Shown here piece after piece: positions 7,687-16,337 of a stretch of DNA of 64,000 nt (positions are counted from its first letter, which is position 1; every line of letters begins with the position of its first letter). The notes under the pieces were generated by a model, which saw nothing but the letters and a program-made list of their open reading frames with translations, was not told where the DNA came from and ran no database searches. Origin of the DNA: Albirhodobacter sp048262715 (GTDB lineage: Bacteria > Pseudomonadota > Alphaproteobacteria > Rhodobacterales > Rhodobacteraceae); NCBI GenBank assembly GCA_048262715.1, contig JBLXEV010000013.1:1-64000 (forward strand), read 5' to 3'. A program made the translations under genes and the position numbers.

Positions 7687-9102
7687 TTAGAGCACCTCCG
7701 CCGAGACGGCTTTCATGGCTGCTGCCACCAAAACGCGCGCCGATTCCTGCGTGCCCGATTGGGCATAGATGCGGAACTCTGGTGCGTTGCCGGAGGGGCG
7801 CAGGTGGATCACATCGCCGCTCTCAAAATCAAGGCGCAGCCCGTCGGTCAGATCATGGGATTTGATCGTGCCGAATGGCTCAAAAAAGGCTCTACGCGCC
7901 GGAATAGAGTCTATTAGCCGGTTTAGGAAGGCGGCGGATTTGTCGGCGTTGATGCCCTGAATACGGTCGGCGGCGGTGAAGCACGGCGGGAGATCGGCGA
8001 TCAGCGCCGCGAGATCTTTGCCCGCCTTCCGCGCGGCGAGCAGCGGCACGATCAATGGCAAGAGACTGTCGCGGGTGAGCAGCGGTTCCAGCGGGGCCGC
8101 GATGTCTTGCGCGGGCGCTGATGCGGGGAAGCCGAGGAGGAAGCCGCCGCTGGCCTCAAACCCGATGGGCTTCGCGGTCGGATCTGCGGCGAGGATCTCC
8201 TGCATCGCGGCAATCACGAAGGGCGAGCCGATCCGCGTGAGGGTGACCTGCGTGAACTCCGGCAGGCGGCGGACCATATCATTTGAGGAGATCGGGGTGA
8301 CGACCTGTTGCGCCCCGAGGAAGCGGGCGGTGAGCACGCCGAGAATATCGCCCGCAATCACCGCACCGGAAGCGGCGGTGAGCATCGGGCGATCTGCATC
8401 GCCATCGGTGGAGACAATCGCATCGAGCGCATGGGTGCTGCACCAGTCGCGGAGTTGCGCGCGCATCTCATCGCTGATGGCTTCGGTATCGATGGGGAGG
8501 AAGGTCTCCGAATGGCCGAGGGGGATGACCTCGGCGCCAAGCGCGCAGAACACCTCTTGCAGCAGGTCGCGGGCGACCGAGCTATGCCGGTAGATCCCGA
8601 TGCGCAGGCCTTTGAGCGCGGTGAGGCCGAAGGCCTCGATGTAGCGCGCGGCATAGGCGGCGGTGGCGGCCTCAGCGGCATCGGTCAGCGTGGCGGGGAG
8701 GGCGGCTGTCAGGCGGGTGTTTGCTTTGTAAGCGGCGCTGATCGCGGCCTCGTCTGCTTTGCTGATTTCGCCTGCTGGGGTGTAGAATTTCAGCCCGTTG
8801 CGATCTGCGGGAATGTGGCTGCCCGTGACCATCACGGCGGCGGCCTTGGCGTGCATCGCCGCCAGTGCCAGTGCGGGGGTTGGCAGCGCGCCGCAGGGGA
8901 CGGCGTGGACGCCTGCCGCGCGGGCGGCGTCAATCACACAGGCCGCGATTTCGGGGGAGGAGGCGCGCAGATCGCGCCCGACGAAGAGCGTATCGCATCC
9001 GCTCAGCGTGCTGAGGAACGCGTGGATATAGCCCGTGACGAGATCGGGGGTGAGCTCTGTAACAAGGCCGCGCAGGCCGCTTGTTCCGAAGGAGGGTGCC
9101 AT
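7687..9102 (-). CDS. Phosphomannomutase/phosphoglucomutase family protein
   Basis: A 471-residue alpha-D-phosphohexomutase. Landmarks are the N-terminal TSGLRG, the phosphoserine loop MVTGSHIP (about residue 98), the metal loop DGDADRP (about 235), the sugar-binding loop FEASGG (about 322) and the phosphate-binding RPSGNAPEFRIY near 440. It interconverts hexose-6-phosphate and hexose-1-phosphate in the cytoplasm. The sugar cannot be fixed from sequence. SGLRG rather than GTDGxRG and TGSHIP rather than TASHNP differ from classical GlmM and PMM/PGM. Start ATG has AAAGGCGC upstream. It follows the asparaginase gene on the same strand. Confidence 0.85.
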   Translation of the reverse strand: MAPSFGTSGLRGLVTELTPDLVTGYIHAFLSTLSGCDTLFVGRDLRASSPEIAACVIDAARAAGVHAVPCGALPTPALALAAMHAKAAAVMVTGSHIPADRNGLKFYTPAGEISKADEAAISAAYKANTRLTAALPATLTDAAEAATAAYAARYIEAFGLTALKGLRIGIYRHSSVARDLLQEVFCALGAEVIPLGHSETFLPIDTEAISDEMRAQLRDWCSTHALDAIVSTDGDADRPMLTAASGAVIAGDILGVLTARFLGAQQVVTPISSNDMVRRLPEFTQVTLTRIGSPFVIAAMQEILAADPTAKPIGFEASGGFLLGFPASAPAQDIAAPLEPLLTRDSLLPLIVPLLAARKAGKDLAALIADLPPCFTAADRIQGINADKSAAFLNRLIDSIPARRAFFEPFGTIKSHDLTDGLRLDFESGDVIHLRPSGNAPEFRIYAQSGTQESARVLVAAAMKAVSAEVL

Positions 9103-9191
9103 GGGCGCGCCTTTCGCTTTGGGTGCGGGGAGAGCGCCGCGGGGCGCTCATCCCCGACCCTAGCATCGGCGCGGCAGACTGTAGAGGGCGG

Positions 9192-9219
9192 CTGTGCGGG
9201 GCGGCGAAATCCCGCACAG
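9192..9219. other. Intergenic hairpin between the asparaginase and mutase genes
   Basis: CTGTGCGGG (9192-9200) and CCCGCACAG (9211-9219) form a 9-bp stem with a 10-base loop. There is no U tract, so RNA stability or partial attenuation is more likely than strong termination. Confidence 0.45.
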
Positions 9220-9229
9220 GGGTGTGGCC

Positions 9230-10216
9230 TCAGCAATAGGCCTTGAGCGTGGCCTTGAGCTGATCGCCGCGCTCAGAGCGCGCGAGGAGGGCGGCGAGGA
9301 GCAGGCGGGCTTTGACGGGGGAGAGATCGCCGGTGAGAAGCGCGCCGGCCTCGATCAACGTATGTGCGCCGCTGTCATTGCCGTAGACGGCGCGGGTGCG
9401 GCCCTCGGGGCAGCGCGAGCCGATCAGCACGGGCAGACCGTTTGCGAGACAGGCGCGGGTGGCCTCGGCGAAGCCCTGCGGGGCATTGCCGCGTCCGAAT
9501 GCGGCGAGCACGATGCCCGAGGCGCCGCTATCCTTCGCCCAGGTCATCAAGCGCGGCGTGGTGCCGAGGCCGAGGGAGATCAGCTCGACATCGGGATCGA
9601 GCGCGGGCACTGCCAGCGGGCGGCGCGGATGGGCGGGGCGGGTGTAAAGATGCACATCGCCCAGATCAATCTCGCCCAGTTTGCCATGCCCGTTCGAGCG
9701 GAAGGTATCGGTGCGCGCGGTGTGGGTTTTGGTGACGTAGCGCGCGCCGTGGATATCGCCCTCAAAGACGATCACCGCGCCCAGATCATGCAGCGCGGGG
9801 GCGGCGGCGGCGAGGATCGCATCGCGGATATTGCGCGGCCCGTCGGTATCGGGTTCGCCCGCGTGGCGTTGCGCACCGGTGAAGACGACGGGTTTGGGGG
9901 AGTGAACGAGGAGCCACGCGAGAAACGCGCTTTCTTCCATCGTATCGGTGCCATGGGTGACGACGATGCCGTCGATTTCGTCGGAGGCGAGAAGGGCGTC
10001 TATGCGTTGGCACAGGCGGTGGACGGTGGCGAGATCGAGGGCGTAGCTGCCTTTGGCCTCAAAATTCTCCACGGTGACGGTGAGGGTTTCGGGCAGGGGG
10101 CTGTGCAGGCTGTTGAGGAGCGTGTCGCCGGTGAGGCCCGCGGTGACCGCGCCGCCTTGGGTTTTCGCGCGCGAGGCGATGGTGCCGCCGGTGGCGAGCA
10201 AAACGATATGGGGCAT
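9230..10216 (-). CDS. L-asparaginase family amidohydrolase
   Basis: A 328-residue asparaginase/glutaminase-family enzyme. The first catalytic threonine motif is ATGGTIAS (residues 8-15) and the second is VVTHGTDTMEES (about 87-98). It hydrolyses asparagine to aspartate and ammonia. There is no signal peptide, so it is cytoplasmic. Start ATG 10216 has AAAGGATC upstream. It lies 26 bp after the end of the large importer operon on the same strand and could be its last cotranscribed gene, which would fit a nitrogen-scavenging role. Confidence 0.88.
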   Translation of the reverse strand: MPHIVLLATGGTIASRAKTQGGAVTAGLTGDTLLNSLHSPLPETLTVTVENFEAKGSYALDLATVHRLCQRIDALLASDEIDGIVVTHGTDTMEESAFLAWLLVHSPKPVVFTGAQRHAGEPDTDGPRNIRDAILAAAAPALHDLGAVIVFEGDIHGARYVTKTHTARTDTFRSNGHGKLGEIDLGDVHLYTRPAHPRRPLAVPALDPDVELISLGLGTTPRLMTWAKDSGASGIVLAAFGRGNAPQGFAEATRACLANGLPVLIGSRCPEGRTRAVYGNDSGAHTLIEAGALLTGDLSPVKARLLLAALLARSERGDQLKATLKAYC

Positions 10217-10242
10217 GGGGGATCCTTTCGGCGGGGCGGTGA

Positions 10243-11448
10243 TCAGCTTGCGCGGCGGCTGGGGCGGTTTTTCGCCTCGGCGAGGGCGACGATTTCGTTC
10301 CAGCGGCGCACGAGGTAATTGTGTTCGTCCATCGTTGAGTTCCAGATCGCGATATGGCGTGCGCGCGAGCGGAACGAGCCGCCTGAGCGGGTGGAGCCTT
10401 TGACGATGGCTGGCGCGCCGTTCACATCGGGGAGGTCCTGCGCGGCGGGGAGGCCCTCATACCAGTAATCCCATTCGGCGGCGGGCATCAGCGCGCGGAC
10501 AGGCTCGAACGCGGACATGTAATAGCCTTGGCGGGTGACGACGGTGCCGGCATAGCCATCGAGATACCAGTTCAGCCAAGCATAGGCCTGATCGAGGCGC
10601 GATCCGGTGAGATGGCGCGCGAGGCACATGCCGCCGTGCCATGCGCGGTAGCCTTCCACGGGGCGGGCCTGACGCACGCCGATGCCTTGGCGTTTCATCG
10701 CGACCATCGTGGGCGACCAGATCGAGGAGATTTTCAACTCGCCCGTGCGGAACCGTGCGACGGGTTCATCGGCGTGACGCCAGAAGCGGTTGAGATGGCC
10801 CGACAGGATCAGCCGTTCGGCATGGCCCGCCATCTGGTCAATCTCGGCGACGGTCATATTGCCCATATCGGCGAATTCCATCTCGCCCGCAGCCGCGAGC
10901 GCCATGGCGAGATCGAAGGGACCGATGGCGGGTTCATCGACAAAGGCGACGCGGCCCGCCCAACGCGGATTGAGCAGCTCGGCCCAGCTTGTAATCTCGC
11001 GATCCACGTCGATGCCTGTGGTTTCCACCGCGAAACTATCAAAGTTGTAGAAGGTCGGCAGCATCGAGATCCGGCCTGTGGGGCTGGAGGAGAGGGTGGA
11101 ATCCTGCTGCACATAAAGCCGCGAGGCGGGCGCATCGCCCAAGCCCGTTCCCATGCCATGGGGCGCGCGGGGGCGGGGCGTGCGGGTCAGATCATCGAGA
11201 TCGTTCCAATGGGTAATGCGTTTGGTTTCGATCGATTGGATCGCGCGCCAGTTCCAGACGATATCGAGATTGTGGAAGCACTGATCGTAGATGTCATAGC
11301 TGGCGGGGGCGACGGCGGCTGTGCGCTGCGCGCTGACGAAATCCTGCTCGATGAAGACCAGCGGGAAGCCGAGATCGGCCTCGGCGCGCTCTTGCAGCAA
11401 GCGCCAAGGTTGCACTTCGGTGGTGAGAATTCGGAGCGGCTCGGTCAC
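10243..11448 (-). CDS. PotD-like substrate-binding protein without signal peptide
   Basis: A 401-residue protein homologous to the exported binding protein at 15031-16251; shared stretches include YNFDSF/YNYDSI, the TRQGYYMS/TEQGYYSP region and WYEGLP/WYEGQP. I place the start at GTG 11448, overlapping the CobW stop as GTGA. The open frame runs upstream to 11565, but that part is antisense-like and lies in cobW. The mature part begins directly with PLRILTTEVQPW, with no Sec or Tat signal, so it should be cytoplasmic. It may bind the imported ligand as a sensor or chaperone, or be a paralogue that lost export. Translational coupling to cobW suggests a shared function. Confidence 0.75.
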   Translation of the reverse strand: MTEPLRILTTEVQPWRLLQERAEADLGFPLVFIEQDFVSAQRTAAVAPASYDIYDQCFHNLDIVWNWRAIQSIETKRITHWNDLDDLTRTPRPRAPHGMGTGLGDAPASRLYVQQDSTLSSSPTGRISMLPTFYNFDSFAVETTGIDVDREITSWAELLNPRWAGRVAFVDEPAIGPFDLAMALAAAGEMEFADMGNMTVAEIDQMAGHAERLILSGHLNRFWRHADEPVARFRTGELKISSIWSPTMVAMKRQGIGVRQARPVEGYRAWHGGMCLARHLTGSRLDQAYAWLNWYLDGYAGTVVTRQGYYMSAFEPVRALMPAAEWDYWYEGLPAAQDLPDVNGAPAIVKGSTRSGGSFRSRARHIAIWNSTMDEHNYLVRRWNEIVALAEAKNRPSRRAS

Positions 11449-12575
11449 GCGGCCGTCCTGACGGCGGTGAGGCCCGTGAAGGCTTTGAACGAGCGCCGTA
11501 TCAGCGCGGGATCGAGCCCTTCCAGAATGAAGACAAGCCGCGAGTGACGCGGGCCTGCGGGCCATGTTTCCATATGGGTTGGGGCATGCACCAGATGTTG
11601 CACGCCGTGGACCGCAACGGGGAAATCTTCGCCCTCGATCACCAATATTCCCTTCACCCTGAAAATCCGATCACCGTATCTATGCAGGAGCAACGTAAGC
11701 CAAGTGCCAAACATAGTCCAATCAATCGCTTGGTCGATAACGAGGGAAAAGCTGGTGACTCCGAGCGTCTCATCCTGATGGTGGTGATGCGCGGGGGAGG
11801 GGGCTGTTTGGGGCGCGCAATCGGGGCCGCACTGCGGGGTGCAGGAATGACCTTCTGCCAGATGTGGCAGAGCTGACGGGACGTTGGTGGGGAAGCCAGT
11901 GGGGAAGCCAGTGGGGAAGTTGGCGGGCAGCGCCCAAGGCTGCAACGCGTTGAGGATCTCGGGGAGGGAATGCTGCGAGGTTACCACCTGCGCGGCGGGG
12001 TTGATCCGCATCAGGCGCGCGCGCAGACGGAAGGTTTGCTCGGGCGTGGCGAGATCGGTCTTGGTCAGCACGATCCGATCTGCGGCGGCGATCTGGTGCA
12101 CGGCCTCGGCGCGGTGGTCGACTTGGGTCGCGGCATTGACCGCATCGACTGTGGTGATCACGCCACCGGAGGTGAAATGGCTGCGCAGCACCGGATGGGC
12201 GGTGAGGGTTTGCAAGACGGGGTAGGGATCGGCGAGGCCGGTGGTTTCGATCACGACGCGGTCAAAGCGAATGTCGCCCCGCGTGCGCAGGCTTTCCAGA
12301 TTCAGGAGCGCATCGGCCACCTCGCCGCGCACGGTGCAGCAGATGCAGCCGGATTTGAGCAAGACGATGTTATCGTCAATCCGGTCGAGGAGGTGGTGAT
12401 CGAGGCCGACCTCGCCGAATTCATTGATCAAAACGGCGGCGTTTGCGAGCGAGGGATCGGTCAGCAGGCGTTGCAACAATGTGGTTTTACCTGAGCCGAG
12501 AAAGCCCGTGAGCAAGAGCACGGGGGTCATTTTCGGCGGGGTGATTTGGGGAGGGATCTGGTTTCGGGGCGTCAT
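11445..12575 (-). CDS. CobW/COG0523-family metal-chaperone GTPase
   Basis: A 376-residue G3E-family GTPase. Walker A is GFLGSGKTT (residues 24-32), the family metal motif CxCC is C77-I-C79-C80, and the G4-like motif is LTKTD. A linker at about 225-265 carries FPT repeats and a metal-ligand-rich run (HSCTPQCGPDC and HHHHQDE), and a CobW C-terminal domain follows. COG0523 proteins deliver zinc, cobalt or other metals to client enzymes. The likely client is the NodB-fold hydrolase or the small Cys protein of the same operon. It overlaps its neighbours by ATGA (upstream) and GTGA (downstream). Confidence 0.88.
   Translation of the reverse strand: MTPRNQIPPQITPPKMTPVLLLTGFLGSGKTTLLQRLLTDPSLANAAVLINEFGEVGLDHHLLDRIDDNIVLLKSGCICCTVRGEVADALLNLESLRTRGDIRFDRVVIETTGLADPYPVLQTLTAHPVLRSHFTSGGVITTVDAVNAATQVDHRAEAVHQIAAADRIVLTKTDLATPEQTFRLRARLMRINPAAQVVTSQHSLPEILNALQPWALPANFPTGFPTGFPTNVPSALPHLAEGHSCTPQCGPDCAPQTAPSPAHHHHQDETLGVTSFSLVIDQAIDWTMFGTWLTLLLHRYGDRIFRVKGILVIEGEDFPVAVHGVQHLVHAPTHMETWPAGPRHSRLVFILEGLDPALIRRSFKAFTGLTAVRTAA
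11887..11919. repeat. 12-bp tandem repeat inside the CobW gene
   Basis: GTGGGGAAGCCA is repeated twice exactly, with a third copy truncated to 9 bp. On the minus strand it encodes repeated Phe-Pro-Thr-Gly/Asn in the linker. The copies keep the frame. Confidence 0.75.
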
Positions 12576-12901
12576 GCTTGCTGTGCCTCCATCCAGGCCA
12601 AGAGGCCCTCGTCGAGCGGATCAAACCCGCGCGGGGCGAGGGCTTCGGCCTCGGGCCAAAGATGCGACAGCGCGTCGAAGACGTTGGAGGCGCCAGTGGG
12701 CGAGGACAGGACGTAAGAGCGGCCCTGCCAGAGGTCCAGTTTCAGCCGCCGATAGGAGAGCACCTGATTGGCCGCCGCCAAGCGCCGCGCAGATTCGGAT
12801 TGGCGCGATTGGCGATCGGTGTTGCGGGTATAGACGCCGGGGCGATCCACCGCGTTTGTCCAATGGTCGTCACATCCCAAAATTCCGCAGAGCGAACACA
12901 T
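12572..12901 (-). CDS. Small Cys-rich protein of unknown function
   Basis: A 109-residue protein I do not recognise. The N-terminus MCSLCGILGCDDHW has three cysteines (C2, C5, C10) and a histidine, a likely zinc or iron site. The rest is soluble, with LSYRRLKLDLWQGRSYVLSSPTG and a C-terminal acidic/aromatic helix. No signal peptide or membrane segment. The stop overlaps the cobW start (ATGA), so the two are translationally coupled. It may be the metal client or adaptor of the CobW GTPase; this is inference from context. Confidence 0.72.
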   Translation of the reverse strand: MCSLCGILGCDDHWTNAVDRPGVYTRNTDRQSRQSESARRLAAANQVLSYRRLKLDLWQGRSYVLSSPTGASNVFDALSHLWPEAEALAPRGFDPLDEGLLAWMEAQQA

Positions 12902-12931
12902 GGCATGGCCCTTTCAACGTAAACAAAAGGC

Positions 12932-12977
12932 GGCGGACGGGCGCGGGCAGCGCCCGCGGGGAGGTCACCCGTCCGCC
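12932..12977 (-). terminator. Nested hairpin with U tract, possible attenuator
   Basis: Outer arms GGCGGACGGG (12932-12941) and CCCGTCCGCC (12968-12977) enclose an inner stem GCGGGC/GCCCGC (12943-12948, 12952-12957). Read on the minus strand it is followed by TTTTGTTT. It lies between the hydrolase gene and the small Cys gene, so it may lower expression of the last three genes of the operon. Confidence 0.6.
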
Positions 12978-12994
12978 AAGTCAGGGAGGACGGA

Positions 12995-13876
12995 TTACGG
13001 GCGCGGGAATTTCGCGGCGTAATTATCGGCCATCTCATCCATGGTCACGAATTTGACCCCCTCATGGGAATTGATGTGATGGAACAGGCGTTCCAGCATC
13101 AGCAGCACCTGCGGGCGGCCCGAGACATCGGGGTGGATGGTAATCGGGAAGACGGCGTAATCCATATTGGCATAGACCCAATCGAATTGGTCTTTCCACA
13201 TTTGCTCGATATCGCGCGGATTGACGAAGCCATGCGAGTTGGGGGCTTTCTTGATGAACATCATCGGCGGCAGATCGTCGAGATACCAGTTCGCGGGGAT
13301 CTCGATCAGATCGGTTTCTTCGCCGCGCTCGAGCGGTTTCATCCAGTCTTCCGGCTTGCCAGCGTAATCGATTTTTGTCCATTTATCGCCGACGCGCACG
13401 CGGTAGGGCGTGAAATCGTTATGCATCAAGGAGTGATCGTATTTGATCCCTTTCTTGAGCAGGAGCTCATTCGAGACGTTTGAAAATTCCCACCACGGGG
13501 CGACATAGCCGGTTGGGCGTTTGCCAGAGAGTTCGGTGATCAGGCCGATGCATTTATCGAGCACGGCTTCTTCTTGCTCCGGTGTCATCGCAATCGGGTT
13601 TTCGTGGCTATAGCCGTGGATGCCGATTTCATGGCCGCGCTTGGCGACGTCTTTCATTTGCTCGGGGAAGGTTTCCGCCGAGTGACCGGGGATGAACCAT
13701 GTGGTCTTGATGCCGAGCTTATCGAACAGATCGAGCAGACGCGGGGAGCCGACCTCGCCTGCGAACATGCCGCGCGAGATATCATCGGGGCTGTCTTCGC
13801 CGCCATATGAGCCGAGCCAGCCTGCGACGGCATCCACATCGACGCCGAATCCGACAAGAATTTCTTTCTGAGCCAT
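12995..13876 (-). CDS. NodB-fold (polysaccharide deacetylase family) amidohydrolase
   Basis: A 293-residue NodB-homology enzyme. Motif 1 is altered to FGVDVDAVAGW (residues 9-19), the metal HxxxH is H-GYS-H within GHEIGIHGYSHE (about 84-95), and VAPWWEFS matches motif 3. No signal peptide, so it is cytoplasmic and unlikely to act on exported polysaccharide. From memory, the family of this length includes HpPgdA of Helicobacter and cyclic imide hydrolases of pseudomonads, so C-N hydrolysis of a small imported amide, imide or acetylated amine is the best guess. Start ATG 13876 has AGGAGA upstream. It sits inside an importer operon, which supports a catabolic role. Confidence 0.8.
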   Translation of the reverse strand: MAQKEILVGFGVDVDAVAGWLGSYGGEDSPDDISRGMFAGEVGSPRLLDLFDKLGIKTTWFIPGHSAETFPEQMKDVAKRGHEIGIHGYSHENPIAMTPEQEEAVLDKCIGLITELSGKRPTGYVAPWWEFSNVSNELLLKKGIKYDHSLMHNDFTPYRVRVGDKWTKIDYAGKPEDWMKPLERGEETDLIEIPANWYLDDLPPMMFIKKAPNSHGFVNPRDIEQMWKDQFDWVYANMDYAVFPITIHPDVSGRPQVLLMLERLFHHINSHEGVKFVTMDEMADNYAAKFPRP

Positions 13877-13894
13877 TGGGGGTCTCCTAACCTG

Positions 13895-14962
13895 TTATGC
13901 GTGAATGAGAGTGATGGAGTGGGGATCAACGCCGAGGGTCAGCGCCGCGCCGGGGGAGAGGGCGCGCACCTCGGGGCGATCCGCGTGGACTTCGACGGAG
14001 ATTTCGCGGTTATCGGCGAGGCGGACACGCAGATGCCCGATGGCGCCGATCAATTTGCGGCCTGTGACCGTGCCGTTGAACAAGATCTCGCCTGCGGTGT
14101 TTTGGGGGGTGATGCGGAAGGCTTCGGCGGGGATGGCGGCGAGGGTTTCGCGGCCGCTGCCTATGCCCTCGATCACGCCGAGCGGGGTCTCAATACGGGC
14201 GCGGCCTGCGGTGCTGGCGCCCAAGCTTTTGCCCTCGATGACAGTGTTGGAGCCGATAAACTCTGCGACAAAGGGCGTGGCGGGGCGGCGATAGAGATCG
14301 CGCGGCGGGGCGATTTGTTCAACCACGCCATTGGACATCACCACGACGCGGTCCGACAGGCCGAGGGCTTCGGATTGGGCGTGGGTGACGAAGATGAAGG
14401 TGATCCCGAGTTCGCGTTGCAGGAGTTTCAGCTCGTTCTGGATGATCCGGCGCAGGTTGGCATCGAGCGCGCCAAGGGGCTCGTCGAGGAGCAGGATTTC
14501 CGGCTCGACCACGAGGCCGCGTGCGAGGGCGATGCGTTGGCGTTGGCCGCCCGAGAGCCGATCTGCTTTGCGATCCGCGTAAATGTCGAGATCGAACATA
14601 TCGAGGATCCGGTCAACTTTGCGGTCGCGCTCGGCCTTCGGCATCCGCTTCACATCCAAGCCGAAGCCGATGTTTTCGCGCACGGTCATATGCGGGAAAA
14701 GCGCGTAGTTTTGGAAGATCATCGAGGTGGGGCGCTGTTCTGGCGGGGTCTGGGTGACGGTTTTGCCCATCATCATGATCTCGCCCGTGGTGATGCTCTC
14801 GAATCCGGCGATCATCCGTAAGGTGGTGGATTTGCCGCAGCCCGAGGGGCCGAGGAAGGCAACGAATTCGCCTTTCTCCACCTTCAGATCGAAGCCGGAG
14901 ACGGCAACGGTGCCGTCGGCATAGGTTTTTCCCGCCGAGTTCAGTTCAAGGTCGTAAACCAT
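13895..14962 (-). CDS. PotA-like ABC importer ATPase (second copy in operon)
   Basis: A 355-residue polyamine-type ATPase with Walker A GPSGCGKST, signature LSGGQRQRIALAR, Walker B LLLDEPLGALD and a C-terminal TOBE domain (from about 240). It energises a PotBC-type permease at the inner membrane. It is the second ATPase gene of the operon; the other is the first gene (19577-20620). Only one permease pair is present, so the two may form a heterodimer or act alternatively. It follows the exported binding-protein gene after a hairpin. Confidence 0.9.
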   Translation of the reverse strand: MVYDLELNSAGKTYADGTVAVSGFDLKVEKGEFVAFLGPSGCGKSTTLRMIAGFESITTGEIMMMGKTVTQTPPEQRPTSMIFQNYALFPHMTVRENIGFGLDVKRMPKAERDRKVDRILDMFDLDIYADRKADRLSGGQRQRIALARGLVVEPEILLLDEPLGALDANLRRIIQNELKLLQRELGITFIFVTHAQSEALGLSDRVVVMSNGVVEQIAPPRDLYRRPATPFVAEFIGSNTVIEGKSLGASTAGRARIETPLGVIEGIGSGRETLAAIPAEAFRITPQNTAGEILFNGTVTGRKLIGAIGHLRVRLADNREISVEVHADRPEVRALSPGAALTLGVDPHSITLIHA

Positions 14963-14992
14963 GCGCGATGTGCCTTTTGTAAGGGGGGGTGG

Positions 14993-15021
14993 GGGCGGCC
15001 CCGATGTGGTGAAGGCCGCCC
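14993..15021. other. Hairpin between binding-protein and ATPase genes
   Basis: GGGCGGCC (14993-15000) and GGCCGCCC (15014-15021) form an 8-bp stem. It lies just after the binding-protein gene in transcript order, where such stems commonly protect a highly expressed binding-protein message. Confidence 0.55.
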
Positions 15022-15030
15022 GAAGGGGGA

Positions 15031-16251
15031 TTAGGCGTTGAGGAATTCATCCCAGCGCTGGATCAGGTGGTCATAGGCATCGGGCCATTGGTGCCAGTAG
15101 GCGACATTGGCGGCGCGTTCTTCGAGCGAGCCACCATCGCGCAGATCGCCGGGATTAATGCCGCGTTCGGCCTCGCCCTGCCACGGCTGACCCTCATACC
15201 AGAAGGCGTATTTGGCGGGATCCATCGCGTCTTTGATATTGGTGGAGGGCGAGTAATAGCCCTGTTCGGTCACCGCCACGCCCGGTTCGCCGGAGAGCCA
15301 GAAATTCGCATAGGCGATGACCGCTTCGCGGTTTGGCGTGCCTTTGATCATCGACGGGCCGATGGCCCAGCCGCGATAGCCTTCTTTGGGGTTGGCGTAT
15401 TTGCACGGTTTGCCTTGGGCTTTGACGGCCATAACGGCGGGCTGCCACGCATCACAGACGACCATCTCGCCCGAGGCCATCAGGTTCACCAATTCTCCAA
15501 AATCGCCCCAAAGTGCGCGGAACTGGCCGCCTTTCTTTTTCGAGATCAGGAATTTCGCGGCCTCGTCGATTTCGTCCATCGTTGGGTTGCCGGGGTTTTT
15601 CGCCTCCATCAGCCCGAGCGAATTCATCGCGAGCACGGCTTGGCCGATGGCGATCAGCGGATCGACGTTGAGGCCGGATTTTCCCTTCCATTTGTCATCG
15701 AAGAGCGCTGTCCATGTGTTCGCCTCCTCGGCCGAGAGCACATCGGGGTTATAGCCGATGGAGTCGTAGTTGAAGACGGCGGGCACCATGTAGAGTTGGG
15801 TTTGCGCCTCGTCGGCCCAGATCTGGCCGGAGATTTGCGCGCTGCGATCCCATTTCGGATCGACCTTGGTGAACGTGTCGCGGATGCCTGCCCAATTCGG
15901 GATTTCGGCGGCGGGGATCGGCTCGGCATTGCCGGTGGCGATCAGGGCGGGCAGGCGCTCGCCGATGATTTCCCAGCAGTCATAATCTGACGAGCCGGAG
16001 AGGATCTTGGTCTGCGCATCGGGGAAGGTGCTGGGGGTGCCGGAGACCGAGCCGATGCCGGAGGCGGTTTTGAACATCTCCAGCAGCCGATCCTGCACGG
16101 TGACCGAGAGGCCGGTGGTGCGCAGGGTTTGATCGGAGAGATTGGCGGCGCGCGCCATGCGCGACCAAGGGTGGAGACCTGCGCCGAGGGCTGCGGCGCC
16201 TGCGGCGGCGCTGTAGCGCAGGAAGCTGCGGCGGCTATGGGTGTTTGTCAT
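15031..16251 (-). CDS. Exported PotD-like substrate-binding protein (Tat signal)
   Basis: A 406-residue periplasmic binding protein of the spermidine/putrescine-like class. The N-terminus has a twin-arginine signal (SRRSFLR, residues 6-12), an alanine-rich hydrophobic stretch and MARAA as a likely cleavage site near 35. The mature part has the family features YNYDSIGYNPD and EQGYYSP. It would capture the ligand and deliver it to the permease pair at 17821-19577. Ligand identity is open: polyamine, amino-acid derivative or another amine. It is paralogous to the signal-less protein at 10243-11448. Confidence 0.88.
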   Translation of the reverse strand: MTNTHSRRSFLRYSAAAGAAALGAGLHPWSRMARAANLSDQTLRTTGLSVTVQDRLLEMFKTASGIGSVSGTPSTFPDAQTKILSGSSDYDCWEIIGERLPALIATGNAEPIPAAEIPNWAGIRDTFTKVDPKWDRSAQISGQIWADEAQTQLYMVPAVFNYDSIGYNPDVLSAEEANTWTALFDDKWKGKSGLNVDPLIAIGQAVLAMNSLGLMEAKNPGNPTMDEIDEAAKFLISKKKGGQFRALWGDFGELVNLMASGEMVVCDAWQPAVMAVKAQGKPCKYANPKEGYRGWAIGPSMIKGTPNREAVIAYANFWLSGEPGVAVTEQGYYSPSTNIKDAMDPAKYAFWYEGQPWQGEAERGINPGDLRDGGSLEERAANVAYWHQWPDAYDHLIQRWDEFLNA

Positions 16252-16337
16252 ATCTGGTTTCCCTGTTGTTGGGTTTGAGTGGGGTGGTCGGGGCGCTTGT
16301 CGGCCCCTTTTGGGGGATGGTGTTGAGGCAGGTCGGA

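Noticed and set aside
7903..7917. GGAATAGAGTCTATT resembling half of the tex terminator palindrome
   Set aside because: It lies in the mutase coding sequence, is short and imperfect, and has no partner; probably chance.
10243..11565. Upstream start for the second PotD-like protein giving a longer N-terminus
   Set aside because: The extra 39 residues are antisense-like, lie wholly in cobW and contain no export signal; GTG 11448 with GTGA overlap is better.
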